Shown here piece by piece: positions 1 to 7,601 of a stretch of DNA of 64,000 bases. Made by a program: the position numbers and the translations under genes. The stretch spans positions 1,488,001 to 1,552,000 of the forward strand of contig NZ_JABBGC010000002.1 in the NCBI RefSeq assembly GCF_012927205.1, in the 5' to 3' direction. Within the stretch, counting starts at the first letter, position 1. Each line of letters starts with the position of its first letter. This stretch comes from Chitinophaga fulva (GTDB lineage: Bacteria; Bacteroidota; Bacteroidia; Chitinophagales; Chitinophagaceae). The notes under the pieces were generated by a model. The model made no database searches and had not been told where the DNA came from. It saw only the letters and a program-made list of their open reading frames with translations.

Positions 1-443
1 CGCAGGACGATCTGGTTGGGCGGTACCTCCCTGTATTCAAAGGCAGTTGGCTCGAAATGAGGCGGATAGGTGGTCAGCACTGGCTTGGGATAGCCCCGTT
101 CCTGTAATGATACCAGCATGTTTATCAGCACCGTGTCCCAGTTTTGGATAAACCGCATGTGCGAGTCCACCTGCAACGTGTATGCCTCCCCTTTATAATG
201 CTGCTGGATCAGGTTCCTCGCCCAGCAAAGGCCCCTGGATTCATGATACAGCATATCGATGATATTAAAACGGTCATCATCCCGGTAAACATCCAATTCT
301 GCGTTAAAAGCATCGTCAGGATGGTACTGGTGACAAATGGTGACGCGCAGGTTCTCCGGATTGCCCGCCTTTTCAAGAAGGTCTCTTAAGGTGGAACCCA
401 GCAGGGAATCCCTGTATGCTGCTATCTGAACAAATATTAACAT
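1..443 (-). CDS. GlcNAc-type glycosyltransferase, N-terminal part (3' end beyond window)
   Basis: I translated this frame by hand from the ATG at 441-443. It begins MLIFVQIAAYRDSLLGSTLR and stays open to base 1, giving about 147 residues. The opening (VQIAAYRD, LRDLLEKAGNPENLRV), the later SRGLCWARNLIQ and the stretch VDSHMRF followed by NWD resemble the family that includes Skp1 GlcNAc-transferases (Pfam GlcNAc, GT60-like), where the DSHMRF segment supplies the metal/nucleotide-binding acidic residue. It sits 41 bp downstream of the second radical SAM gene on the same strand, so it is probably the distal gene of the RiPP operon. The inferred role is adding a sugar to the peptide or to another cellular acceptor. 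The family call is from memory of motifs; the acceptor is unknown and the C-terminus is not in view. Confidence 0.72.
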   Translation of the reverse strand, partial: MLIFVQIAAYRDSLLGSTLRDLLEKAGNPENLRVTICHQYHPDDAFNAELDVYRDDDRFNIIDMLYHESRGLCWARNLIQQHYKGEAYTLQVDSHMRFIQNWDTVLINMLVSLQERGYPKPVLTTYPPHFEPTAFEYREVPPNQIVL

Positions 444-484
444 CGTTGTCTGATATTGGGTGAAACAGATATTATCCGGAAAAA

Positions 485-1783
485 TCAGTCCTCTTCTATG
501 AGCAATTCATTCATGCGCATTTTCTGGTTCAGGTAACTTAACACCAACCTGTCTTCCATGTTATATTTAAAAGCAGGGCAACCATTTTTGCCCTCCTCCC
601 ATTTTAAGCGGCAGCCACCACCACAAACAGGCAACAGGTTGCAGCTGTAGCAAGCGGTATCGCCATTTTCCAGTTCATGGAACCAGTTTCTGAATTTGCT
701 GTCGCGTGAAAGTGCACGGTCCCCTTCCGTCAGGTTGCCCAGCCTGTTCAACGCCTGGATGGCCGCGCCCGCAGATGACAACGCATTACAGGAAAAAAGA
801 TTCCCCGACAGGTCCACCGTGGCAGCGCCCTTGTCCACCGCAGCACAAGGCACAAAAGCCCTCGCCGGCAGAATACCCAGTATAAAGCCTTTCTGAAGGG
901 CATGCAGCATATATTCAATTTCAAATGACGCCAGTTCCTCCATATCTGCGGCCGTTCTTTCCGCACCTTCTGTAACGCCAAACTGAAAAGTGACACGGTT
1001 CTGCGCACCGGCGGCAGCAAACCTGTCGATAACCGCCAACACGGCCTCCTCACCGAAAGCGTCGATATTGATCCGTATTTCGAAGATGACCCCGTGCTGC
1101 GGCAGGAACGAAATATTTTCCAGGATATCAAGGATATTATCGAATACCTGTGATGCCCGATCATCCAGCGCGATATGAAAGTTCCGGATACCACTTCCGT
1201 AGAAAAGCTGCTCAAACAGCTCCCGGTTAAGAGCGGTCCCGTCGCAGATCATAGCGGAAGCAAAGAGTACGCTGTATTTATCGGCCATCGCCAGGTTGAA
1301 AGCTGATAAGTCAGTGATCAACGACAAGTCATCCGCAGGATCACCAACATTCCAGATCACATTAAAAGCCTTGAACTGTGCTGATCTCAGCTCCCTTTCG
1401 ATGTAATGCTTTAATGCGGTTTGCACCGTATCGTCCATGGTTTTACGCTCCTGCTGAGGGGCGCAGGAAGTACACCCCGACTGGCATCCGGCTGAGACAT
1501 TCAGCATCAACGAAAAGTTATCATAACGGGCATTATTTTCCCGTAACACCGTGGCCAGCTCGTCCCGCTCCGATGGTACCAGGATAGCGGCGTTCTCCAG
1601 TTCTTTCCGGACCGTGCCGTCCAGCAGGTCAAACCGGCCATTGATGAGATGATCGTATATGGATTCATTCACCACGGCGGTCATATTACTGACAGATGAA
1701 TAGATAATCCTGTCCGGCGCTTCTGCAGCGTCATCACCGCCATCCATCGTGGTACTGGATATGTATCTTGAGAGTTTCATCAT
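485..1783 (-). CDS. radical SAM/SPASM peptide maturase-like protein with altered GGEP motif
   Basis: A 432-residue protein related to the radical SAM/SPASM peptide maturases of Bacteroidota double-glycine RiPP systems. The N-terminus (KLSRYISS, then RIIYSSVSN) parallels the second maturase at 5585-6955. The cluster motif is present as C100-x3-C104-x2-C107, but the usual aromatic residue before the third cysteine is Ser (CTSC). The SAM-amino-group motif, normally GGEP, reads VGDP (WNVGDPAD). The C-terminal SPASM-like end is conserved, with CYSCNLLPVCGGGCRLKW and a later Cys-Pro. Such drift suggests weakened or changed SAM chemistry, or a partner role like the pseudo-rSAM proteins of GG-Bacteroidales systems, although the three cluster cysteines are retained. 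It starts 4 bp after the membrane-fusion gene and is surely in the same transcript. Confidence 0.85.
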   Translation of the reverse strand: MMKLSRYISSTTMDGGDDAAEAPDRIIYSSVSNMTAVVNESIYDHLINGRFDLLDGTVRKELENAAILVPSERDELATVLRENNARYDNFSLMLNVSAGCQSGCTSCAPQQERKTMDDTVQTALKHYIERELRSAQFKAFNVIWNVGDPADDLSLITDLSAFNLAMADKYSVLFASAMICDGTALNRELFEQLFYGSGIRNFHIALDDRASQVFDNILDILENISFLPQHGVIFEIRINIDAFGEEAVLAVIDRFAAAGAQNRVTFQFGVTEGAERTAADMEELASFEIEYMLHALQKGFILGILPARAFVPCAAVDKGAATVDLSGNLFSCNALSSAGAAIQALNRLGNLTEGDRALSRDSKFRNWFHELENGDTACYSCNLLPVCGGGCRLKWEEGKNGCPAFKYNMEDRLVLSYLNQKMRMNELLIEED

Positions 1784-1787
1784 GGTA

Positions 1788-2306
1788 CTATCTGAGGATT
1801 TTTCTAAACATGGATATCAATACTTTTTCCTGGCCGGTCACCACATCAATACTGACCGGCATGCCTTTCGAAAGGCTCAGCACTTTGTTGTCACGTGTGC
1901 GCAGCTCATCCCCCCTTTGGGCCACATGAAGCGCCAGCCAGGTGACATGCCCGTCCGACCATACCGAATCGACAGAAGCCTCCGCTCCTCCGGCACTCAC
2001 TGCATTTCCCCCAAAAACACAGACCAATGCCCGGTTACCATGCAGCAAACGATGTTGTGGCGGCATGTTCAGGGAAAAAACAAGCCGCTGGCCAACAGCT
2101 GAAGGGCCATCGCTGTATCGGGATGCCAATACAGCCGGCAGCTGCTCTTTTATCTCTAACCGTATGTTGTTGATTAAAATCATCGCCGCCACAATAGCCA
2201 GTACAATCATCGTATTGCCCCAGCTGACAACGAAATGCGGCGGCCTGTTCATGACCTCCTGCACTTCATGGCTTCTTACTTCATACCTTGATTTCAGTTC
2301 TGCCAC
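1788..2306 (-). CDS. short HlyD-type membrane-fusion protein of the peptide exporter
   Basis: A 172-residue protein with a cytoplasmic N-terminus (SHEVQEVMNRPPHFVVSWGN), one hydrophobic segment at about residues 27-47, and a periplasmic part ending in a beta-rich stretch (SKGMPVSIDVVTGQEKVL). These two ends match the start and finish of HlyD-family adaptors that partner C39 ABC exporters in Bacteroidota, but those are usually 300-450 residues. The long coiled-coil hairpin and lipoyl half-motifs that normally reach an outer-membrane channel are missing. The gene lies 11 bp after the ABC exporter and 4 bp before the next maturase. It could be a minimal adaptor that works without TolC, or an internal-deletion product that is still in frame. 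The family call is inference from both termini. Confidence 0.68.
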   Translation of the reverse strand: MAELKSRYEVRSHEVQEVMNRPPHFVVSWGNTMIVLAIVAAMILINNIRLEIKEQLPAVLASRYSDGPSAVGQRLVFSLNMPPQHRLLHGNRALVCVFGGNAVSAGGAEASVDSVWSDGHVTWLALHVAQRGDELRTRDNKVLSLSKGMPVSIDVVTGQEKVLISMFRKILR

Positions 2307-2317
2307 GGTGATTGTTT

Positions 2318-4540
2318 TTAGTCTCCTAATTCCAGTTGATTTTTTACCAGTTCAAAATATTTCCCTCTCGCTTTCGTCAATGTTTCATGATTACCGATTT
2401 CAGCCACCTCCCCTTTATCCAGCACCACAATCTGATCGGCCTTCTTAACGGTGCTCAGGCGATGCGCAATAATGACTACGGTCTTATCCTTAAAAAAAGC
2501 ATCCAGATGGTCCATAATGACCTTTTCATTGTTGGCATCCAGACTGCTGGTTGCTTCGTCGAAGAACAGGTAGTCAGGATCTTTATAGACGGACCTGGCA
2601 ATCAGGATACGTTGCCGTTGGCCGCCACTGATACCCACTCCGGACATACCAATTTTAGTGGTATATCCCGAAGGAGTGCCTTCTATAAAATCACCCAGAT
2701 TGGCCACCCGGACAGCCATTTCCATTTTTTCCTCATCTATTTCAAGTCCATCGAGCGCAATGTTTTTCGCAATGGTATCATGAAAAATGTAACCATCCTG
2801 CATCACGGTGCCACACTGGCCGCGCCACCATCTGGGGGAAATCTCGGCGAGGTCTTTCTCCCCTACCAATACCTGTCCCTGGACAGGCTGATAGAAATTC
2901 AGCAGGACTTTCATCAGCGTTGTTTTTCCGCTGCCACTGGCGCCTACAATCGCCGTCACTTTCTCTTTGGGGATACTTAAATTAATATCTTTCAATACAA
3001 ATGGAGAATTAGGCCCTTCATATTGAAACGACAGGTCTTTGATGTACAGGTCCCCTGACAGCACATCAATGGCATCTTCGCTTTCCTTCACAGTGTCTTC
3101 TTCGTCCGTTTTACCATGTATTTCCTGCAAGCGGCCCATACTGAGCTTCGCGTCCTGGGCTGCCCTGATAAGGCTCACCAATTGTTCAATGGGCGCACTG
3201 GTTTGCCCGACGATATAGGAGATGCTCAACAGCTGACCGATGGTCATATTGCCTTTTATCGCTTCGCTGGCCGCAAAAAAAGAAACCAGGATGTTTTTAA
3301 GATGCGTAACGAAAGTCATACCTGATCGCTGGTACTGCTCCAGCGCCAGGCTTTTAAGATTCAGTTTAAAGTCTTTTACCTGCAGCTGTTCCCATTCCCA
3401 GCGTTTGGTGGTTTCACTGCCATACAATTTTATTTCCTGCATGCCGGTGATCATCTCGTACAATTTATCCTGGTTTTCCCGGCTGCGCGCAAACCGTTTA
3501 TAATCCAGGTCCTTTCGTTTTTTCTGGAACAATAATGTCCACACAATACCGGCAACACTGAATGACAGGAACAGGAAGAGTATTTTAAGGTCGTAGATCG
3601 CCAATACAATGGTGAACACAATGATGTTGATGAAAGAAAACAGCGAAGTGAGTACGTTCCCTGTGAGGAAATTCTCTATACGATGGTGGTCGTTGATACG
3701 TTGCGCGATATCTCCCACCGCCTTTGAATCGAAATACCTGATCGGCAGCTTCAGCAGTTTGATCAGAAAGTCGGAAATAATACTCAGGCTGATACGCGTA
3801 TTAATATGCAGCAACAGCCATGACCGGACCAGCTCAATCCCCATATTGCCCATAAAGAGAAACAGCTGGGCCAGCAAAATAATATATACAACGGATATGT
3901 TCCTGTCAGCCACCCCCTGGTCTATCAGTATCTGAGAAGCAAAAGGGAGTATCAGCGAGATAAAGCTGGCAGCAAGCATCCCCAGTACCAGCTGCATCAC
4001 ATGCCGCCTGAACGGCGTCAGGTAACGAAGCAGAAAACCAAATCCATCTTTTTTATCGCCGACTGCCGACCTGGAATAGAAATCAGGCGTAGGCTCCAGC
4101 AGCAAGGCCATCCCCCGCTCATTGTAGGTAGATATCCACCCATTACAGAAAGTATCCTTGTCCAGTTTTATAATGCCATGTGCCGGATCAGCGATCACAA
4201 ATTCGTCGTCCGTCCTGTTCTTCCGGAGCCTGCTGAGGATAGTATTGTTTTTCGGCTTGATTTCCGATAGCACCACAAAATGATCGTGGTCCCAGTGAAG
4301 GATACAAGGTAGCGGACAGTCAGACACCAGTTTCTTATAACTGAGTTTGACCATCAGCGTTCTGAATCCCAGTTTTTCAGCCGCATCATTGATGCTGAGC
4401 AGGCTTACACCGTCCTTTCCAAGATAACAGATCTCACGCAGGTACTCGAGCGAATAACTCTTCCCATAGTAGTCCGCTACCATCTTCAGACAGGTAGGTG
4501 CGCAATCCATAATATCATGCTGCATCGAAAACTTAAACAT
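2318..4540 (-). CDS. peptidase-containing ABC exporter (C39 peptidase, membrane and ATPase domains)
   Basis: A 740-residue PCAT that should cut the precursor leader after its double glycine and pump the core across the inner membrane. The C39 peptidase fills about residues 1-150: catalytic Cys13 in MDCAPTC, His87 in HFVVL and Asp118 in IADPA form the expected triad. The transmembrane domain covers about 170-450. The ATPase domain has Walker A GASGSGKTT, signature ISGGQRQR, Walker B YLFFDEATSSLD and a switch histidine in IIAHRLST. The canonical DCG around the peptidase Cys is DCA here. It lies 7 bp after the helical-protein gene and 11 bp before the short membrane-fusion gene, so the operon encodes both inner-membrane export parts. 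Length and domain order are normal for the family. Confidence 0.96.
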   Translation of the reverse strand: MFKFSMQHDIMDCAPTCLKMVADYYGKSYSLEYLREICYLGKDGVSLLSINDAAEKLGFRTLMVKLSYKKLVSDCPLPCILHWDHDHFVVLSEIKPKNNTILSRLRKNRTDDEFVIADPAHGIIKLDKDTFCNGWISTYNERGMALLLEPTPDFYSRSAVGDKKDGFGFLLRYLTPFRRHVMQLVLGMLAASFISLILPFASQILIDQGVADRNISVVYIILLAQLFLFMGNMGIELVRSWLLLHINTRISLSIISDFLIKLLKLPIRYFDSKAVGDIAQRINDHHRIENFLTGNVLTSLFSFINIIVFTIVLAIYDLKILFLFLSFSVAGIVWTLLFQKKRKDLDYKRFARSRENQDKLYEMITGMQEIKLYGSETTKRWEWEQLQVKDFKLNLKSLALEQYQRSGMTFVTHLKNILVSFFAASEAIKGNMTIGQLLSISYIVGQTSAPIEQLVSLIRAAQDAKLSMGRLQEIHGKTDEEDTVKESEDAIDVLSGDLYIKDLSFQYEGPNSPFVLKDINLSIPKEKVTAIVGASGSGKTTLMKVLLNFYQPVQGQVLVGEKDLAEISPRWWRGQCGTVMQDGYIFHDTIAKNIALDGLEIDEEKMEMAVRVANLGDFIEGTPSGYTTKIGMSGVGISGGQRQRILIARSVYKDPDYLFFDEATSSLDANNEKVIMDHLDAFFKDKTVVIIAHRLSTVKKADQIVVLDKGEVAEIGNHETLTKARGKYFELVKNQLELGD

Positions 4541-4547
4541 AACAATA

Positions 4548-5579
4548 CTATACTATCGCATTCAACGGCCTTAAGACATTGATCTGTGAAGCGGTCAGGC
4601 CTAATTCTTTTTCCTGGTAAAGACGGATATTATTCTTCAGCGGTTCCGGCAACAGGTCGCCGGCATTGTTGTGATGCAGCAAGGCCGTCAACACAAAGTA
4701 CCGCATCGACGCAGGCACCTTCTCATTGAATATCTGCGTATCAAGCGCCATTTCCAACCCTTCCTCTTCTTCCCCTTCGGATATCCGCAGCAGTATCGCT
4801 AAAGCGTCCCTGGTAGCAGGTTCCATCATTTCATTAAAGGAAATGTCCATTTCCCTGAAAACAGCCAGCAGGAAATCATTCCGGAAGAAAGCTCCGCTCT
4901 CCGGCTTCGCCAGCGCCTTAAAAATCAGACCGTTGAAGAAAAGGGCCAGGATCGAGTTGAGCTGATTGGCTGATCGTAACACCTCAGAGAAAGGAAACTC
5001 AAAGGTTTCTTTCCCGCTGCTCAGGAGATACTGCATCACCACCCTGGCGTAACGGGCAGATTTGTCATATTGTCCGGCATTGAAATATACCCGTGCAGTA
5101 TTCAGGTACTGTTCGATTTTCATGTACATGCCGTCCAGGAACCCATGACCGATCAGATAGTCTATGTTTTCCAGCAAGCCAAGCATGTACCCTTCCGCTC
5201 GTTCATAATCATGTTGCAGGTAATAATGATAATATGCCATCACGGGGTTGAAGATGCTGCGCAGCGCATGATACTCCAATGCCTGTTCTTCATTGAGCAG
5301 TGCGTATTGTTCTTCTACCTTATTAACAAAGTAGGTGGCCACATTCCGCTCTTTCGACTGGCATACCCGCAGCAGCTTCTGGCTAAGGCTATAGCAGTAG
5401 GTATGTTTCTCCCTTTCCGGCAATTCCCGTATGATATATTCCAGCAGCGCGTAAAAGATATGGCCATTATCGAACTTGTTGCTATTCGACGAAGCAGCAC
5501 TACTATCTGCCTCCTTTGGTGGCTCCGGAGCATAGTCTTCGAATTGTTTCAGATAATCGGCAATTATGGATGCGTTCAT
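4548..5579 (-). CDS. helical (TPR-like) protein of unknown function in the RiPP operon
   Basis: A 343-residue, almost entirely alpha-helical protein with no signal peptide or membrane segment. A Ser/Asn/Ala-rich spacer (SSAASSNSN, about residues 26-34) separates a short N-terminal helix from the main body. Paired helices such as YLNTARVYFNAGQYDKSARY look like tetratricopeptide units, consistent with a protein-protein interaction scaffold. I do not recognise a catalytic motif or a named family. Its location, 5 bp after the first maturase and 7 bp before the exporter gene, implies a role in the pathway, for example holding precursor, maturases and exporter together. That role is inference from position and fold only. 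Confidence 0.8.
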   Translation of the reverse strand: MNASIIADYLKQFEDYAPEPPKEADSSAASSNSNKFDNGHIFYALLEYIIRELPEREKHTYCYSLSQKLLRVCQSKERNVATYFVNKVEEQYALLNEEQALEYHALRSIFNPVMAYYHYYLQHDYERAEGYMLGLLENIDYLIGHGFLDGMYMKIEQYLNTARVYFNAGQYDKSARYARVVMQYLLSSGKETFEFPFSEVLRSANQLNSILALFFNGLIFKALAKPESGAFFRNDFLLAVFREMDISFNEMMEPATRDALAILLRISEGEEEEGLEMALDTQIFNEKVPASMRYFVLTALLHHNNAGDLLPEPLKNNIRLYQEKELGLTASQINVLRPLNAIV

Positions 5580-5584
5580 AACCC

Positions 5585-6955
5585 TTACATTAATGTTTTT
5601 AAGCTTGATTTGTCCATCAGATATTGTAACACCAGCTTGTCTTCTATATTAGCTTTGACTGTCGGGCATTTTACTTCCCCGTTATACCAGTCCTTGGGGC
5701 ATCCTCCGTTACAGACAGGGAACAGGTTACACTTGGAGCACTTGGGAGACACGTTGCAGGTAGCCAGGTCATCATACCAGCCACGCACCTGGGTTTTATT
5801 GTTATAGGTGCTTTCGTCTTCCAGCAGGTTGCCAATGATGTATTTTTTATCCTCATACTTCGGTGTATAGGGAAATTCATAACAGGGGGTAATGTTGCCG
5901 GTGGCATCATACACTTCACTGGCTTCATTTACCACCATGCATACATCATAGTTTCGCAGGGGTAATATATATTCCATCGTAAAGCCCTGTTCCTGCATGT
6001 ACATCAGCCATTCTATTTCGAGTTCTGCAAATTCGTTCGTCGTGAGGCCCTGTTCATCGCCGGCGTTTTTATCGCCCCAGTTACTAATGGGGAAAAAACC
6101 CATTTCCACTTTATCTTTCAGGCCCAGTGACACGATGTAATCAATAAATTCGGTCACGTGCTGATAATTGGACTCATCGACGTTCATCCGGATGAATATC
6201 GGATGTTTAACACGCGCCTGATAGTGCTCCAGGGCGCATATTTCAACAATATTCTTCATGATGATATCGAAAGTCGATTCCCCCTTTTTGGTGATACGCC
6301 GCTTATCATGATGTTCCTTCACCGTATCTATGGTGATTTGAAACCGGGTGATCTTGTGATGCAGGTACAATTCAGTAAAAATATCTTTCTTCAGGCTTAA
6401 ACCGTTGGTGATCATGTAGGCGCCATAGGCTAAGCCCCGATCCCGGGCAATCTCCTGCATCCTGTTGCTAAGGTTGATGATGGCGCTGTATCCCATCAAA
6501 GGCTCGCCTCCATACCAGGTAGTATGAACAAGCTCTGTATCTCTCTGTCTGTCCAGCTGATAAATCAGCCGTTGCAATATTTTCTCCTGAACATCTGCGC
6601 TCATGGTTTGTTTCGAGTGTACCTGGCCGCAATAAAAGCACCCCAGCTGACAGTTGGCTGTTGGCTGGATGGTCATCGAAACGGATTTGGTGTCTTTAAC
6701 ACCCAGTTTATTGAGCTTCAGAATTTCCTGGAACTCGTCTTCCTCATTATTGACAATGATTTCGTAGTCCATGAACCGCGAGAGCACGTTGTTTCCAAGG
6801 CCTGTGAAATCACCCACTTGCAGCTTTTGGTAGACAGCGTCTTCGATCAGGGCAGATATTCCGCTTCGGGTGGAGAAGATGATACGCTGCTGCTTTTCGC
6901 TGTTTGGGTCCAGCACGTCGGTTACGACGATATACTTTGATAACTTGAATATCAT
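5585..6955 (-). CDS. radical SAM/SPASM peptide maturase (GG-Bacteroidales type)
   Basis: A 456-residue radical SAM enzyme expected to install a carbon- or sulfur-centred crosslink in the precursor encoded just upstream. The SAM cluster motif is C102-x3-C106-x2-C109 (NCQLGCFYC), and the SAM-binding WYGGEPLM motif is intact. The SPASM region near the C-terminus (CSKCNLFPVCNGGCPKDWYN followed by a Cys-Pro) supplies ligands for auxiliary iron-sulfur clusters. The N-terminal part, about residues 1-90, is the usual place for leader-binding elements. The family resembles maturases of Bacteroidota double-glycine precursors (the NCBI GG-Bacteroidales group); that family name is from memory. A 182-bp gap with a hairpin separates it from the precursor, and 5 bp separate it from the next gene. 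This is the intact one of the cluster's two SAM proteins and so the likely main catalyst. Confidence 0.92.
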   Translation of the reverse strand: MIFKLSKYIVVTDVLDPNSEKQQRIIFSTRSGISALIEDAVYQKLQVGDFTGLGNNVLSRFMDYEIIVNNEEDEFQEILKLNKLGVKDTKSVSMTIQPTANCQLGCFYCGQVHSKQTMSADVQEKILQRLIYQLDRQRDTELVHTTWYGGEPLMGYSAIINLSNRMQEIARDRGLAYGAYMITNGLSLKKDIFTELYLHHKITRFQITIDTVKEHHDKRRITKKGESTFDIIMKNIVEICALEHYQARVKHPIFIRMNVDESNYQHVTEFIDYIVSLGLKDKVEMGFFPISNWGDKNAGDEQGLTTNEFAELEIEWLMYMQEQGFTMEYILPLRNYDVCMVVNEASEVYDATGNITPCYEFPYTPKYEDKKYIIGNLLEDESTYNNKTQVRGWYDDLATCNVSPKCSKCNLFPVCNGGCPKDWYNGEVKCPTVKANIEDKLVLQYLMDKSSLKTLM

Positions 6956-7057
6956 GATAGCAGGATTGATAGGTTATCTCGTTAGCGGGATAATGATAAC
7001 TGATGAGAGAAAAAATCGAATGAAAGGATAGTTGCCCGGCGGCATTCGGCCGTTTTA

Positions 7058-7085
7058 CAACATGTGGGCTTTCGCCCACATGTTG
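7058..7085 (-). promoter_or_regulatory. 12-bp perfect hairpin between precursor and maturase genes
   Basis: On the minus strand the sequence forms a perfect 12-bp stem, CAACATGTGGGC paired with GCCCACATGTTG, closed by a GAAA tetraloop. It begins about 50 nt after the precursor stop. Downstream bases are TAAAACGG, not a T-tract, so it is not a classic strong terminator. In RiPP operons such hairpins commonly protect the short precursor mRNA or cut read-through into the enzyme genes, so that precursor is made in excess. That role is inferred here. Confidence 0.7.
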
Positions 7086-7137
7086 ATCATTGGACAAAAC
7101 GACGTATTCTATCGTACGACGGGCCCAACTAATAGCA

Positions 7138-7347
7138 TCAAGCGTAGTTGCTGCCGTTGTTGCAGGTACAATCCGGCGGTTTTGTGGTATAGTTGGAACC
7201 GTTATTGCAGGTACAACCTGCCAGATTACCACCACGGGTAGAAGATGCCTCATCCAGGTTCATCACTTCAAATCCATCCTCTAAACCGCCTTCTATTCTG
7301 GCTTCGCTGAATTTTTGCAGAGCCATTTTTAAGCGTTTTGATTTCAT
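7138..7347 (-). CDS. double-glycine RiPP precursor with duplicated CTCNNGSNY core
   Basis: A 69-residue precursor. Residues 1-40 are the leader, basic at the start (MKSKRLKM) and acidic later, ending with Gly39-Gly40. Glu at -8 and Met at -12 fit the double-glycine leader pattern recognised by C39 exporters. The predicted core is residues 41-69. It contains CTCNNGSNY at 45-53 and again at 60-68, spaced 15 residues apart and joined by TTKPPD. Likely modification sites for a SPASM maturase are the Cys, Asn and Tyr residues: thioether, cyclophane or epimerised products are all possible, and I cannot choose. Ser and Asn could carry sugars given the glycosyltransferases nearby. The gene is short but its context with maturase and PCAT makes it convincing. 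The codons of the two copies differ although the residues are identical. Confidence 0.93.
   Translation of the reverse strand: MKSKRLKMALQKFSEARIEGGLEDGFEVMNLDEASSTRGGNLAGCTCNNGSNYTTKPPDCTCNNGSNYA
7144..7215 (-). repeat. two identical nine-residue core blocks in the precursor
   Basis: The copies are at 7189-7215 and 7144-7170. Both encode CTCNNGSNY, but four of nine codons differ silently: AAT/AAC, GGT/GGC, TCC/AGC and TAT/TAC. The Ser codon switch TCC to AGC cannot happen by one silent change, which points to an old duplication held by selection on the peptide, or independent convergence, not a recent copy. Confidence 0.9.
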
Positions 7348-7601
7348 CGAAAACGAATTAAAATTGAAATAATGTGCTAAAGTTTTACATTATTAAGCAT
7401 ACGTTGAATGACATAAGCAACTCTTATGCAAGTTTCAATTACAGATGGCCACTATATATGAAAAGTTTATAGTCGAAGAAGGGCTATTTTCATGCTCACC
7501 GGTTTAATAAAATATGTAACAAAAAGCGCTCAGGGAAATACTTACACAGGCATGCCGCACGGGGGAACCATTGAAACAAGGCATTATCAGGGCACGTTAC
7601 A

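Noticed and set aside
6810..7253. 147-codon minus-strand frame across the precursor and maturase start
   Set aside because: Different frame from both real genes, crosses the hairpin, and has no domain.
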